This document shows, piece after piece, positions 9,436-17,690 of a stretch of 64,000 bases of DNA (positions within the stretch are counted from its first letter, which is position 1; each line of letters starts with the position of its first letter). The position numbers and the translations under genes are program-made. The notes below the pieces were generated by a model. That model worked only from the letters and a program-made list of their open reading frames with translations. It was not told the origin of the DNA and did not search any database. Source of the stretch: Eubacteriales bacterium (lineage in GTDB: Bacteria; Bacillota; Clostridia; Lachnospirales; Lachnospiraceae); contig JAUNUY010000004.1 in the NCBI GenBank assembly GCA_030537935.1, positions 82,187 through 146,186 on the forward strand, read 5' to 3'.

Positions 9436-10650
9436 ATGACGGGGGGAACAGAGGACCGTCATCGGCAAAATGTTATGATTCATCGAGAAATGACTTTGGA
9501 CTTGGAACCGGTGGGGCCACTCGGAATTATCGCACATCCGTCGAGCACGGAATTGGCACGAAAGGTGGATTGGTATATCCGTAAATGGCGTACGGGCGTG
9601 GAAATTAAGCAGGACGTGGCGCCGTTCTATTCCGGCTATAAAAAACAGACCTATCTGTTGGATGTGGGCATTCCGCGATTCGGATCAGGTGAGGCAAAGA
9701 GTGTCATCAACGAAACCATCCGCGGTTACGACCTCTATATCGTGGCGGACGTGACAAACTACAGTCTGAAATATACCATCTGTGGTCACGAAAATCACTA
9801 TTCTCCGGATGATATTTACCAAGACATCAAGCGGGTTATTGCAGCTTGTAACGGTAAGGCGCGACGGTTGAATGTCATCATGCCCTTTTTGTATGAGAGC
9901 AGACAGCATCGCAGAAATTCCAGAGAATCGTTGGATTGCGCTCTGATGTTGCAGGAACTCGTGAGCATGGGCGTGGATAACATTCTGACCTTCGATGCAC
10001 ACGACCCTCGCGTACAGAATGCCATTCCGCTGTCCGGCTTTGAGACGGTTCGCACCACGTATCAGATGATTAAGTCGTTACTGAATACGGAGCAGGATTT
10101 GCAGATCGATTCAGATCACATGATGGTCATCAGTCCGGATGAGGGCGGTATGGAGCGTGCAGTCTACTATGCGAACGTGTTGGGTCTGGATTTGGGTATG
10201 TTCTACAAACGACGTGACTACACGAAAATCGTGGGCGGTAAGAATCCCATCGTGGCACATGAATTTCTCGGTACGGACGTGGCCGGCAAGGATATGCTCA
10301 TCATCGACGACATGATTTCCTCGGGTGAGAGCATGTTGGAAGTGGCACAGGCTTTGAAAAAACGAAATGCCCGCAATATCTACATGTTCTCCGCTTTCGG
10401 TCTGTTCACGAACGGTATGAAAAAGTTCGATGAAGCATATGAACAGGGACTGGTAAAGCGCGTCTTCACGACGAATATGATTTATCAGTCGGAGAATCTG
10501 CTCAAGCGGGAGTATTACGTGAGCGTGGACATGAGTAAGTATATCGCCTCATTGATTGAGTGTTTGAACCATGATGCGTCCATCAGTGAGTTGCTGGATC
10601 CGTACAACAAGATTGTCGAGCGGGTCAATGAGTATCGGGAGGAGCGTTAG
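9436..10650 (+). CDS. prs: Ribose-phosphate pyrophosphokinase (PRPP synthetase), long form
   Basis: The enzyme makes PRPP from ribose 5-phosphate and ATP for nucleotide, histidine and tryptophan synthesis. The ATG at 9436 follows GAGAAAGGAG with 6-nt spacing; the open frame upstream overlaps dnaI and has no family similarity. The 404-residue product has the catalytic region FDAHDPRVQNAIP and the PRPP-binding loop IIDDMISSGESM near 288-300. It is about 85 residues longer than classical Prs (about 315) and belongs to the long clostridial PRPP-synthetase-like group. The N-terminal GIIAHPSSTELARKVDWYI replaces the usual GNAN/L start. The assignment is good, though catalytic equivalence of the long group is assumed. 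Confidence 0.85.
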   Translation: MTGGTEDRHRQNVMIHREMTLDLEPVGPLGIIAHPSSTELARKVDWYIRKWRTGVEIKQDVAPFYSGYKKQTYLLDVGIPRFGSGEAKSVINETIRGYDLYIVADVTNYSLKYTICGHENHYSPDDIYQDIKRVIAACNGKARRLNVIMPFLYESRQHRRNSRESLDCALMLQELVSMGVDNILTFDAHDPRVQNAIPLSGFETVRTTYQMIKSLLNTEQDLQIDSDHMMVISPDEGGMERAVYYANVLGLDLGMFYKRRDYTKIVGGKNPIVAHEFLGTDVAGKDMLIIDDMISSGESMLEVAQALKKRNARNIYMFSAFGLFTNGMKKFDEAYEQGLVKRVFTTNMIYQSENLLKREYYVSVDMSKYIASLIECLNHDASISELLDPYNKIVERVNEYREER

Positions 10651-10653
10651 AAG

Positions 10654-11640
10654 ATGAAGACGCTGGTATTGGGCACCGGCACCTTCGGTTGTGCTTTGGC
10701 AAACCATCTGTCGGAAAAAGGCGTTTCCGTTGCCATTTGGGGACGGGATGACGAGGCGACGCGGACGTTGATGCAAACGCGCGTGTTGCCGTCGAGCCTG
10801 AACGGAAAAACCTTGCACGAGGATGTGGCCGTATCGACGGATTTGGCATCGGCCATTGCCGATCGGGCGGTCCTGGTACTGGCGGTTCCTTCCGTGGCCG
10901 TACGGGAGGTGGCGCAACGGATTCGTCCCTTTTATAAGAATCAGATTCTGGTTGTCGTCGCCAAGGGATTGGAAGAAGAAAGTCACATGACGATGGACGA
11001 GATTTTGCGTGAGACGTTGGAGACGGATCGCATTGCCGTACTTTCCGGACCGACGCATGCGGAAGAAGTAGCGGCCAATCTGCCGTCCAGCTGTGTCATC
11101 GGTGCGGCGAATCACGATATCGCCGTCCTTCTTCAGGATTTATTCATGAGTGAAACCTTCCGTGTCTATACATCCGAGGACGTGAAGGGCATTGAGTTGG
11201 GCGGTGCACTCAAGAATATTATTGCACTGGCAGCCGGTATGTCGGACGGTCTCGGCTACGGAGATAACGCCAAGGCGGCATTAATTACACGCGGTATCGT
11301 GGAGATTACACGTCTGGGCGTGGCACTGGGGGCAAGACCGGAAACCTTCGGCGGTTTGACCGGTATCGGCGATTTGATCGTGACCTGCGCCAGTCGGCAT
11401 TCCAGAAACCGTAAGGCCGGCTATCTCCTGGGATGCGGCAAGTCTCTGGACGAGGCACTGGCGGAAGTCGGGATGGTTGTGGAAGGGGTGAATGCCCTCC
11501 ATGCCGCCTACGACAAGGCACGAGCCCTGGGTGTGGACACGCCCATCATCAATGCGGTCTATGACGTACTTTACAACGGCTTGCCCGTCACGGAGGTGGC
11601 GAAGGTATTAATCAGCCGGGAGAAGAAACGGGAAGATTGA
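10654..11640 (+). CDS. gpsA: Glycerol-3-phosphate dehydrogenase [NAD(P)+]
   Basis: GpsA reduces dihydroxyacetone phosphate to sn-glycerol 3-phosphate for phospholipid synthesis. The 328-residue protein starts with the Rossmann motif LGTGTFGCALANHL. It keeps the catalytic Lys block GALKNIIALAAGMSDGLGYG and the late LTGIGDLIVTC and SRNRKAGYLLG motifs. It begins 3 nt after the prs stop (TAGAAGATG), so the two genes are co-transcribed. Nothing is unusual. Confidence 0.96.
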   Translation: MKTLVLGTGTFGCALANHLSEKGVSVAIWGRDDEATRTLMQTRVLPSSLNGKTLHEDVAVSTDLASAIADRAVLVLAVPSVAVREVAQRIRPFYKNQILVVVAKGLEEESHMTMDEILRETLETDRIAVLSGPTHAEEVAANLPSSCVIGAANHDIAVLLQDLFMSETFRVYTSEDVKGIELGGALKNIIALAAGMSDGLGYGDNAKAALITRGIVEITRLGVALGARPETFGGLTGIGDLIVTCASRHSRNRKAGYLLGCGKSLDEALAEVGMVVEGVNALHAAYDKARALGVDTPIINAVYDVLYNGLPVTEVAKVLISREKKRED

Positions 11641-11650
11641 TTTTATTAAA

Positions 11651-11723
11651 AACAGCCTTGCAAGGGACTGACATGACGGCACACCGTTCGGTTGCCGGTT
11701 TGTCGATGCTTTGCAAGGCTGTT
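11651..11723. terminator. Inverted repeat between convergent gpsA and the LysR gene
   Basis: A perfect 13-bp inverted repeat, AACAGCCTTGCAA (11651-11663) and TTGCAAGGCTGTT (11711-11723), flanks a 47-nt loop. Read on the minus strand, the stem is followed by TTTAATAAAA, so it can terminate the LysR transcript. On the plus strand the T-run is weak. It lies exactly between the two convergent genes. Confidence 0.55.
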
Positions 11724-11763
11724 ATCGTTATGTTTGTCGGCATGGTCGTGTCGAGGGTGTCCG

Positions 11764-12657
11764 TCAAACGTTATCGTAGACGAAGCGGATGAAACGCTCT
11801 TCCGCGGCACGTAATTTCCGACCGGCGGCACGCACCAGATACAGAGACCGTCGAAGCGGTGCTGAAACCGGATTGTAAACGAGAATATGGCCGCTGTCCT
11901 GAAAATCCCGCGCCGCTACACGGGACATCAGAGAGATGCCTTCATCGTTCATAACGGCTCGCTTGAGTTTTTCCGGGTCGTTAATCCGTGCAACGACATT
12001 CAGATCGTCAATACCATAGCCGCATTCATTTAAAAAGCGGGCACTTCGTTTCTCCGCCCGGGTGCCGGCGAGACGGACGATGATAGGTTCCCGAAGCAGT
12101 CGTTGGACGGCCTGTTCGTCTCGAAACATCCGTCGATATTTTTCTTTATTGGCAGTGACAAAGACCAGATTATCGGTAAAGAAGGGGCGGGCCTCCAAGT
12201 CATCGCCGACCGGTTGCGTACCGACAAAGCCGATGTTGATACGGCCGTTGCGTATTTCCGCCAGGACATCTTCACTGTCGGCGGTAATCAAGTGAAAACG
12301 GATGCGACGGTTACACAGTGAGAAATCATGAATCAGCCGGGGCAGGATATAGTTGCCCGGCAGGGTGGATGCGCCGATTTGCAACATTTCGGATGGACCG
12401 TAACGGTCCATGAATTCATCCAGAACGGTTTGGCGCTTTTTACACAGGGTGACGGCATGTGCATACAATCGTTCACCGGCCTCCGTCGGCTTGACCCGTT
12501 TGGTGGTCCGTTCAAACAGTCGGACGTTAAGTTCTTTTTCAAGCTGGCGGATATGGGCGGATACGGTGGGTTGCGTCAGGAACAGGGCTTTTGCCGCCGC
12601 GGAAAAGTTTTTTTCATCATAAACGTGGATGAATACGTTCAACTGGTTAAAGTCCAT
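11764..12657 (-). CDS. LysR-family transcriptional regulator
   Basis: The 297-residue protein has an N-terminal winged helix-turn-helix (MDFNQLNVFIHVYDEKNFSA, with TQPTVSAHIRQLEKEL, residues 1-60) and the two-lobed LysR substrate domain from about 90 on. The start at 12657 is chosen because AGAGGAAACT precedes it with good spacing and LysR proteins usually begin this way; an ATG five codons upstream is possible. It is convergent with gpsA and divergent from the nucleoside phosphorylase gene, with a LysR-type box in between. The substrate-binding part resembles the CysB/CysL-like group in outline only. Effector and regulon are unknown. Confidence 0.9.
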   Translation of the reverse strand: MDFNQLNVFIHVYDEKNFSAAAKALFLTQPTVSAHIRQLEKELNVRLFERTTKRVKPTEAGERLYAHAVTLCKKRQTVLDEFMDRYGPSEMLQIGASTLPGNYILPRLIHDFSLCNRRIRFHLITADSEDVLAEIRNGRINIGFVGTQPVGDDLEARPFFTDNLVFVTANKEKYRRMFRDEQAVQRLLREPIIVRLAGTRAEKRSARFLNECGYGIDDLNVVARINDPEKLKRAVMNDEGISLMSRVAARDFQDSGHILVYNPVSAPLRRSLYLVRAAGRKLRAAEERFIRFVYDNV

Positions 12658-12690
12658 AGTTTCCTCTTTCATAGATTACTTCTATATTTC

Positions 12691-12705
12691 ATTGTAGCGA
12701 ACAAT
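12691..12705. promoter_or_regulatory. Candidate LysR-type operator
   Basis: ATTGT-AGCGA-ACAAT is a perfect interrupted palindrome containing the LysR-family T-N11-A signature (T 12692, A 12704). It lies 33 bp upstream of the LysR gene start and 35 bp upstream of the -10 element of the divergent phosphorylase gene. Its use by this regulator is inferred from position. Confidence 0.45.
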
Positions 12706-12739
12706 TTTTCATTGTCAACTGTAAACACGCCGTCTTCCA

Positions 12740-12748
12740 TGCTATAAT
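12740..12748 (+). promoter_or_regulatory. Extended -10 promoter of the pyrimidine phosphorylase gene
   Basis: TGCTATAAT lies 27 bp before the ATG at 12776. The nearest TTGTCA (12712-12717) is 25 bp from the hexamer, too far for a normal -35, so the promoter may need the extended -10 or an activator. Confidence 0.55.
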
Positions 12749-12775
12749 GAAGCCATTCCCTGAAAGGAGACTGTC

Positions 12776-14107
12776 ATGAGAATTTATGATATTATAGCGA
12801 AAAAACGGGACGGGGCGGTCCTGACCGAGGCCGAGATTCAAGCCTTTGTTCGGGATTATACGGCGGGCCGGATTCCGGACTACCAGGCGGCGGCCTTGCT
12901 GATGGCCATCTGTATCCGGGGGATGACGGATGCGGAGACGACGGCACTCACGATGGCCATGCGGGATTCCGGTGAGGTCATCGATTTGTCGGCGATTACC
13001 GGTTTTAAGGCGGATAAACATTCGACCGGCGGTGTCGGGGATAAGACGACACCCGTCGTCGTGTCGATTGCGGCGGCAGCCGGGGTCAAGGTCGCAAAGA
13101 TGAGTGGTAAGGGACTGGCTCATACGGGCGGCACCGTAGATAAACTGGATGCCATCCCGGGGATGAATACCGCTTTGACGGAGATGCAGTTTTTCGATAT
13201 CGTGAACCGCGTCGGGTGTGCGGTGACGGGTCAGACGGGTAACCTCGTGCCGGCGGATAAAAAGATTTATGCCCTGCGGGACGTGACCGGAACGGTGGAG
13301 AGTATCCCGCTCATTGCGGCGTCCATTTTATCAAAGAAGTTGGCATCCGGTGCCGACGGTTTCGTCTTTGACGTAACGGTGGGATCGGGCGCCTTTATGA
13401 AGACTTTGGCAGAGGCCCGTCACCTGGCGACCTTGATGGTTCGCATTGCGGCGTCGTCGGGGAAGAGCGCATCGGCACTCCTGACGGATATGGATATTCC
13501 GTTGGGATTACGCATTGGTAATATTTTGGAATTACAGGAGGTCATTGAGGTACTCAACGGCGGGGGACCGGCAGATTTACGAACGGTATGTATTGCACTT
13601 GCCGCCGAGATGATACATTCGGCAACGGCTCAACCGGTCGATGTCTGTCGTGTCCGGGCGGAAGAATTGCTGGATAGCGGCGCGGCGATGCGTAAATTTA
13701 CGGCGATGGTGGCGGCCCAAGGCGGGGATACCGCCTACTTGACCGGTGAAAAAGCTTGGCCGACGGCACGGCACGAATATCCCGTGCGGGCGATGCAATC
13801 CGGTTATGTGCACGGACCGGATGCCCTGGCATTGGGGCGCCTGGCCGTGGATTTGGGCGCGGGTCGACGAACCAAGGATGCGCCTATTGACTATACGGCG
13901 GGCATTGGAATCAAGTGTAAACGAGGTGCAGCGGTTGAAGCCGGGGATATTTTGGGCATTCTGTACTGCAACGATGTGGAGGATGATTTATCCGAATTGG
14001 CGGAACAGGCAAGCGGTGCATGGATGATTCGGGATGAGAAACCGTCGGCGTCGCGATGGATTTACGAGAGGATTACGAAGGATGGATTTGAAGAATATAC
14101 GGGATGA
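12776..14107 (+). CDS. pdp: Pyrimidine-nucleoside phosphorylase
   Basis: The enzyme cleaves uridine, thymidine or deoxyuridine with phosphate to base and (deoxy)ribose 1-phosphate. The 443-residue protein has the small helical domain (1-65, with MAICIRGMTDAETTALTMAM) and the phosphate-binding KHSTGGVGDKTT at 80-91. It also carries GKGLAHTGGTVDKL and the C-terminal PYNP domain. DeoA (thymidine-specific) is the close alternative; Bacillota members are usually the broad-specificity type. GAAAGGAGACTGTC precedes the ATG. The end overlaps pheA by 26 nt. Confidence 0.93.
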   Translation: MRIYDIIAKKRDGAVLTEAEIQAFVRDYTAGRIPDYQAAALLMAICIRGMTDAETTALTMAMRDSGEVIDLSAITGFKADKHSTGGVGDKTTPVVVSIAAAAGVKVAKMSGKGLAHTGGTVDKLDAIPGMNTALTEMQFFDIVNRVGCAVTGQTGNLVPADKKIYALRDVTGTVESIPLIAASILSKKLASGADGFVFDVTVGSGAFMKTLAEARHLATLMVRIAASSGKSASALLTDMDIPLGLRIGNILELQEVIEVLNGGGPADLRTVCIALAAEMIHSATAQPVDVCRVRAEELLDSGAAMRKFTAMVAAQGGDTAYLTGEKAWPTARHEYPVRAMQSGYVHGPDALALGRLAVDLGAGRRTKDAPIDYTAGIGIKCKRGAAVEAGDILGILYCNDVEDDLSELAEQASGAWMIRDEKPSASRWIYERITKDGFEEYTG

Positions 14108-15221
14108 GATTGACGAAATCGATGATGAAATCGTCGCCCTCTATGAGCGGCGGGTTGCCCTGACGGATGCGGTGGCGACCTATAAGATGGAAACGGGAAA
14201 ACCGGTGCTGGACCGTCAGCGGGAGAAGCAGAAGCTCGCCTTCGTGAAAGGCACGGTAAACCGTCCGGGCATTGCGGAGGATGCGGCGGCATTGATTGCC
14301 AATATCATGGTACTGAGTCGGAAGAATCAGTATGACCGGATGGCGCGCAACGGGCATGGTCTGAAGCTGGACGTACATGAAATCCAGAGTGTGGTTTGCC
14401 GCGATGTGCGTATCGGTTATCAGGGAGAGGCCGGCGGATACGGTTACCTGGCGATGAAGCGTTACTTCGGGGATTACGGTACACAGGGTGCCTATGCCAA
14501 TTTCGAGGACGTGGTGCTTGCCGTGGAGCGGGAAGAAATTGACTGTGGCGTGATTCCCATCGAAAATTCCACGGCCGGAGAGGTGACGCAGGTCTACGAT
14601 CTGCTCATCCGTCATCAGATTCATATCGTGGATGAGGTGACCTTCCCCATCCGACATGCCTTACTGGGCGTTGCGGGGACGCGCCGGGATGAGATTCGGA
14701 CCGTCTACTCACATCCGCAGGCTTTAATGCAATGTGCCGGTTTTTTGGCGGCACATAAGGAGTGGTTGCGGGTCAGTCTCTCCAATACGGCGGTCAGTGC
14801 CAGGAAGGTGGCGGAAGATGCGGATCCGACGCAGGCGGCCATCGGCAGCAAGGAGGCGGCAAAGTTTTTCGGCTTGGAAGTGATTGCGGAGGGTCTGGCG
14901 GATGAAGAACGGAATACGACAAAGTTCATCATCATTAAGAAACGTTGTGAACAGTTGCCGAATGCAAACAGAATCCTGATTTCTTTCCGGGCACCACATG
15001 AGATCGGTTCACTTTATGAGCTCTTGAGTCACACGAAGTATAACGGTCTGAACATGACGAAAATATTTTCAAGACCGACACCTGAACGACAGTGGGATTA
15101 CAGCTTTTTCGTTGAGATTGACGGAAATCTGAAGCAGGAACGGGTTCGTGCCGCCCTCTTGGGCATTGCGAAAGAGGCGACGGATTTTCAAATTCTCGGT
15201 TCATACCCCGAATTTGAATAG
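14082..15221 (+). CDS. pheA: Bifunctional chorismate mutase/prephenate dehydratase (P-protein)
   Basis: The fused enzyme turns chorismate into prephenate and then phenylpyruvate for phenylalanine synthesis. ATG 14082 is chosen, inside the end of the previous gene, with GAGAGGA 9 nt upstream; the upstream extension is basic and not family-like. The AroQ-type mutase spans residues 1-85 (MDLKNIRDEIDEIDDEIVAL). The prephenate dehydratase domain starts with YQGEAGGYGYLAM and includes IPIENSTAGEV and VYSHPQALMQC. The ACT regulatory domain includes APHEIGSLYELLS, the ESRP-equivalent position. 379 residues is the normal length. Feedback by phenylalanine through the ACT domain is expected for the family. 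Confidence 0.95.
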   Translation: MDLKNIRDEIDEIDDEIVALYERRVALTDAVATYKMETGKPVLDRQREKQKLAFVKGTVNRPGIAEDAAALIANIMVLSRKNQYDRMARNGHGLKLDVHEIQSVVCRDVRIGYQGEAGGYGYLAMKRYFGDYGTQGAYANFEDVVLAVEREEIDCGVIPIENSTAGEVTQVYDLLIRHQIHIVDEVTFPIRHALLGVAGTRRDEIRTVYSHPQALMQCAGFLAAHKEWLRVSLSNTAVSARKVAEDADPTQAAIGSKEAAKFFGLEVIAEGLADEERNTTKFIIIKKRCEQLPNANRILISFRAPHEIGSLYELLSHTKYNGLNMTKIFSRPTPERQWDYSFFVEIDGNLKQERVRAALLGIAKEATDFQILGSYPEFE

Positions 15222-15249
15222 GGATATATAGTATAAAAGAATAATAAAA

Positions 15250-15265
15250 ACACAAGATATGGTGT
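15250..15265. promoter_or_regulatory. Distal NrdR-like box
   Basis: ACACAAGATATGGTGT closely fits the NrdR-box pattern acaCwAtATaTwGtgt. It lies 151 bp upstream of the first promoter-proximal box, far from the usual position, so its use is uncertain. Confidence 0.5.
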
Positions 15266-15285
15266 GCCCTTCGGAGAGTTACAAC

Positions 15286-15339
15286 TCGATTTACGGGTGA
15301 TTTTGAACAAATCGACTGTAAATCACCTGTTTTATTGGT
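15286..15339 (+). other. Competing stem-loops or pseudoknot upstream of nrdD
   Basis: TCGATTT (15286-15292) pairs with AAATCGA (15309-15315). GGTGATTT (15296-15303) pairs with AAATCACC (15320-15327). The arms interleave as in an H-type pseudoknot or mutually exclusive hairpins. A third pairing, GATTTAC (15288-15294) with GTAAATC (15318-15324), competes with both. The GGTGATTT/AAATCACC stem is followed by TGTTTTATT and could simply be the pheA terminator. Confidence 0.4.
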
Positions 15340-15400
15340 GAAAATAGCAATGGAAATTTACGGAAACTCGTGTCCACTGAAATATTCATCAAGGAATAGG

Positions 15401-15447
15401 AAACTATATCTTGTGTTTTTGTATTTGAAAAACACGATACCTGGTGC
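15401..15447. promoter_or_regulatory. Two phased NrdR boxes
   Basis: AAACTATATCTTGTGT (15401-15416) and ACACGATACCTGGTGC (15432-15447) both fit the NrdR-box pattern and start exactly 31 bp apart, the three-turn spacing typical of NrdR sites. The second box fills the spacer between the -35 and -10 elements, so bound NrdR would block RNA polymerase. NrdR represses ribonucleotide reductase genes when (d)ATP is sensed. No nrdR gene is in the window. Confidence 0.75.
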
Positions 15448-15453
15448 TATAAT
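15425..15453 (+). promoter_or_regulatory. Promoter of nrdD-nrdG
   Basis: TTGAAA (15425-15430) and TATAAT (15448-15453, with an upstream TGC) are 17 bp apart. The spacer coincides with the second NrdR box. Confidence 0.8.
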
Positions 15454-15532
15454 GGACGAGAAGCAATAAGAGGTACATCGTAAGGGATGGCTTATCCGGG
15501 CGATGAGAGTGGAATGCGGGAAAGGCGGCATT

Positions 15533-17659
15533 ATGAAGGTTATTAAGAGGGATGGACGTGCAGTCAGCTATGATGCACAAAAAATAATTAATGCAATTAA
15601 TAAAGCAAATAAAGAGGTCGAAGCGCCGGAGCGGGTCACCCACGACCAGGTCATTGAAATCCTGGCGGCATTGGGATCGAAGATGAAAGACAGTATTACG
15701 GTGGAAGATATTCAGGATTTCATTGAGCACAAGCTCATGTCTTTCGGGAAGCACGAGCTGGCCAAGCGTTACGTCATCTACCGTTACCAACGGGCGTTGG
15801 TGCGAAAAGCGAATACGACGGACGACTCCATTCTGAGTCTGATCAAGAATCAGAATAGTGAAGTCGGTGATGAGAATTCGAACAAGAACGCCACCATCGC
15901 ATCGACCCAGCGAGACCTTATTGCCGGGGAGGTTTCCAAAGACTTGACGATGCGCGTTTTGTTACCGGAGCGAATTATCCGTGCCCACGAGAGCGGGATG
16001 TTGCATTTTCATGACGCGGATTATTTCATTCAACCGATTTTCAACTGCTGCCTGATCAATATCGGCGATATGTTGGAAAACGGGACGGTAATGAACGGGA
16101 AGATGATTGAGACCCCCAAGAGTTTCCAAGTGGCCTGTACGGTTATGACACAGATTATCGCGGCCGTGGCAAGCTCCCAGTACGGCGGACAGTCTGTAGA
16201 CATCAAGCATTTGGGCAAGTATCTGCGACGGAGCGAGGAGAAATACAGAAAGATCTATGAAGATAAATTCCGGGACAGCCTGGATAAAGAGATTATTGAA
16301 CAACTCGTGAGTGAGCGTCTCTACGACGAACTCAAGAGTGGTGTCCAAACCATCCAATATCAGATTAATACTTTGATGACGACCAACGGTCAGTCACCGT
16401 TCGTGACCTTGTTCCTGAATCTGGAACCGGAAGCGCCGTATGCAAAAGAGACGGCAATGATTATTGAAGAGATTCTCAAACAACGTCTCCAGGGGATTAA
16501 AAACGAGGAAGGTGTGTACGTGACGCCGGCGTTCCCGAAATTGGTTTATGTGTTGGATGAGTGTAACAATCTGTCCGGCGGTGCATACGATGATTTGACC
16601 CGTCTGGCCGTAAAGTGCAGTGCCAAACGGATGTATCCGGATTATATCTCCGCTAAGAAGATGCGTGAGCATTATCAAGGCAATGTATTTTCGCCCATGG
16701 GATGCCGTTCTTTCCTGCCGGCATGGAAGAATGAAGCCGGAGATTATCAATTCGAAGGCCGATTCAATCAGGGCGTGGTCAGCCTGAATCTGCCGCAAAT
16801 CGGCATATTGTCCGGTCGGGATGAAGAGAAGTACTTCGAGATTCTCGAAGAACGCTTGGCATTGCAGTTCGAGGCGCTGATGTGTCGTCATAACGCGTTG
16901 AAAGGCACCTTGTCCGATGCCAGCCCCATTCACTGGCAATACGGCGCCATTGCACGATTGGACAAGGGCGAAAAAATTGACAAGTTCCTTTTCGGTGACT
17001 ACAGCACCCTGAGTCTGGGCTACATCGGTCTGTATGAGGCGGCAAAACTGGTGACGGGTGAGAGTCATACGCAGGGCCGCGGCAAGGCTTTTGCGGACCG
17101 GTTGATGAAGCATCTGCGTGCGACGGCCGATCGCTGGAAGGCTGAGACGAATATCGGTTTCAGTCTCTACGGTACGCCGGCGGAGTCGCTTTGCTACCGT
17201 TTTGCAAAAATCGACCGTCAGCTCTTCGGTGAGATTGAAGACATCACGGATAAGGGGTATTATACGAACTCCTATCACGTGGATGTCCGTGAGCCGATTG
17301 ATGCATTGAGTAAGTTTGCATTCGAAAGTCAGTATCAGGTGATTTCTTCCGGCGGATCCATTTCCTACGTGGAAGTGCCGAATATGACGAAGAACCTGGA
17401 GGCATTGGAGGAGGTCGTGAAATTCATTTACGATAATATCCAGTATGCCGAGTTTAATACGAAATCCGATTTTTGCCATGAATGCAGCTTCGACGGCGAA
17501 ATCGAGGTGAACGAGGACGGTGAGTGGGAGTGCCCGCACTGTCACAATACGAACCGTCAGAAGATGAGTGTCATCCGTCGTACCTGCGGATATTTGGGTG
17601 AAAACTTCTGGAATGTCGGTAAGACGAAGGAGATTTCGTCCCGCGTGACACATCTGTAG
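15533..17659 (+). CDS. nrdD: Anaerobic ribonucleoside-triphosphate reductase, large subunit
   Basis: NrdD is the class III, glycyl-radical enzyme reducing NTPs to dNTPs without oxygen. The start is placed at ATG 15533 (MKVIKRDGRAVSYDAQKI) because this is where the ATP-cone begins; an ATG ten codons earlier adds a non-family leader. The ATP-cone (about 1-90) gives allosteric control. The body contains the finger-loop region and the catalytic cysteines of the family. Near the C-terminus are the zinc site CHECS...CPHCHN and the radical motif RRTCGYLG, with the radical glycine near 686. The length of 708 is typical. Activation needs NrdG, encoded next. Confidence 0.96.
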   Translation: MKVIKRDGRAVSYDAQKIINAINKANKEVEAPERVTHDQVIEILAALGSKMKDSITVEDIQDFIEHKLMSFGKHELAKRYVIYRYQRALVRKANTTDDSILSLIKNQNSEVGDENSNKNATIASTQRDLIAGEVSKDLTMRVLLPERIIRAHESGMLHFHDADYFIQPIFNCCLINIGDMLENGTVMNGKMIETPKSFQVACTVMTQIIAAVASSQYGGQSVDIKHLGKYLRRSEEKYRKIYEDKFRDSLDKEIIEQLVSERLYDELKSGVQTIQYQINTLMTTNGQSPFVTLFLNLEPEAPYAKETAMIIEEILKQRLQGIKNEEGVYVTPAFPKLVYVLDECNNLSGGAYDDLTRLAVKCSAKRMYPDYISAKKMREHYQGNVFSPMGCRSFLPAWKNEAGDYQFEGRFNQGVVSLNLPQIGILSGRDEEKYFEILEERLALQFEALMCRHNALKGTLSDASPIHWQYGAIARLDKGEKIDKFLFGDYSTLSLGYIGLYEAAKLVTGESHTQGRGKAFADRLMKHLRATADRWKAETNIGFSLYGTPAESLCYRFAKIDRQLFGEIEDITDKGYYTNSYHVDVREPIDALSKFAFESQYQVISSGGSISYVEVPNMTKNLEALEEVVKFIYDNIQYAEFNTKSDFCHECSFDGEIEVNEDGEWECPHCHNTNRQKMSVIRRTCGYLGENFWNVGKTKEISSRVTHL

Positions 17660-17690
17660 GCAAGACGTTGCAGGCAAGGGGGAGGTGCCT

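Larger units (their letters stand above)
15222..15532 (+). other. Intergenic region pheA-nrdD with NrdR boxes and structured segment
   Basis: This 311-base gap contains a far-upstream NrdR-like box (15250-15265), a segment with competing stems (15286-15339), two phased NrdR boxes (15401-15447) and the nrdD promoter (15425-15453). The leader after the promoter is about 75 nt. No protein-coding frame with a ribosome site is evident apart from nrdD. Confidence 0.6.
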
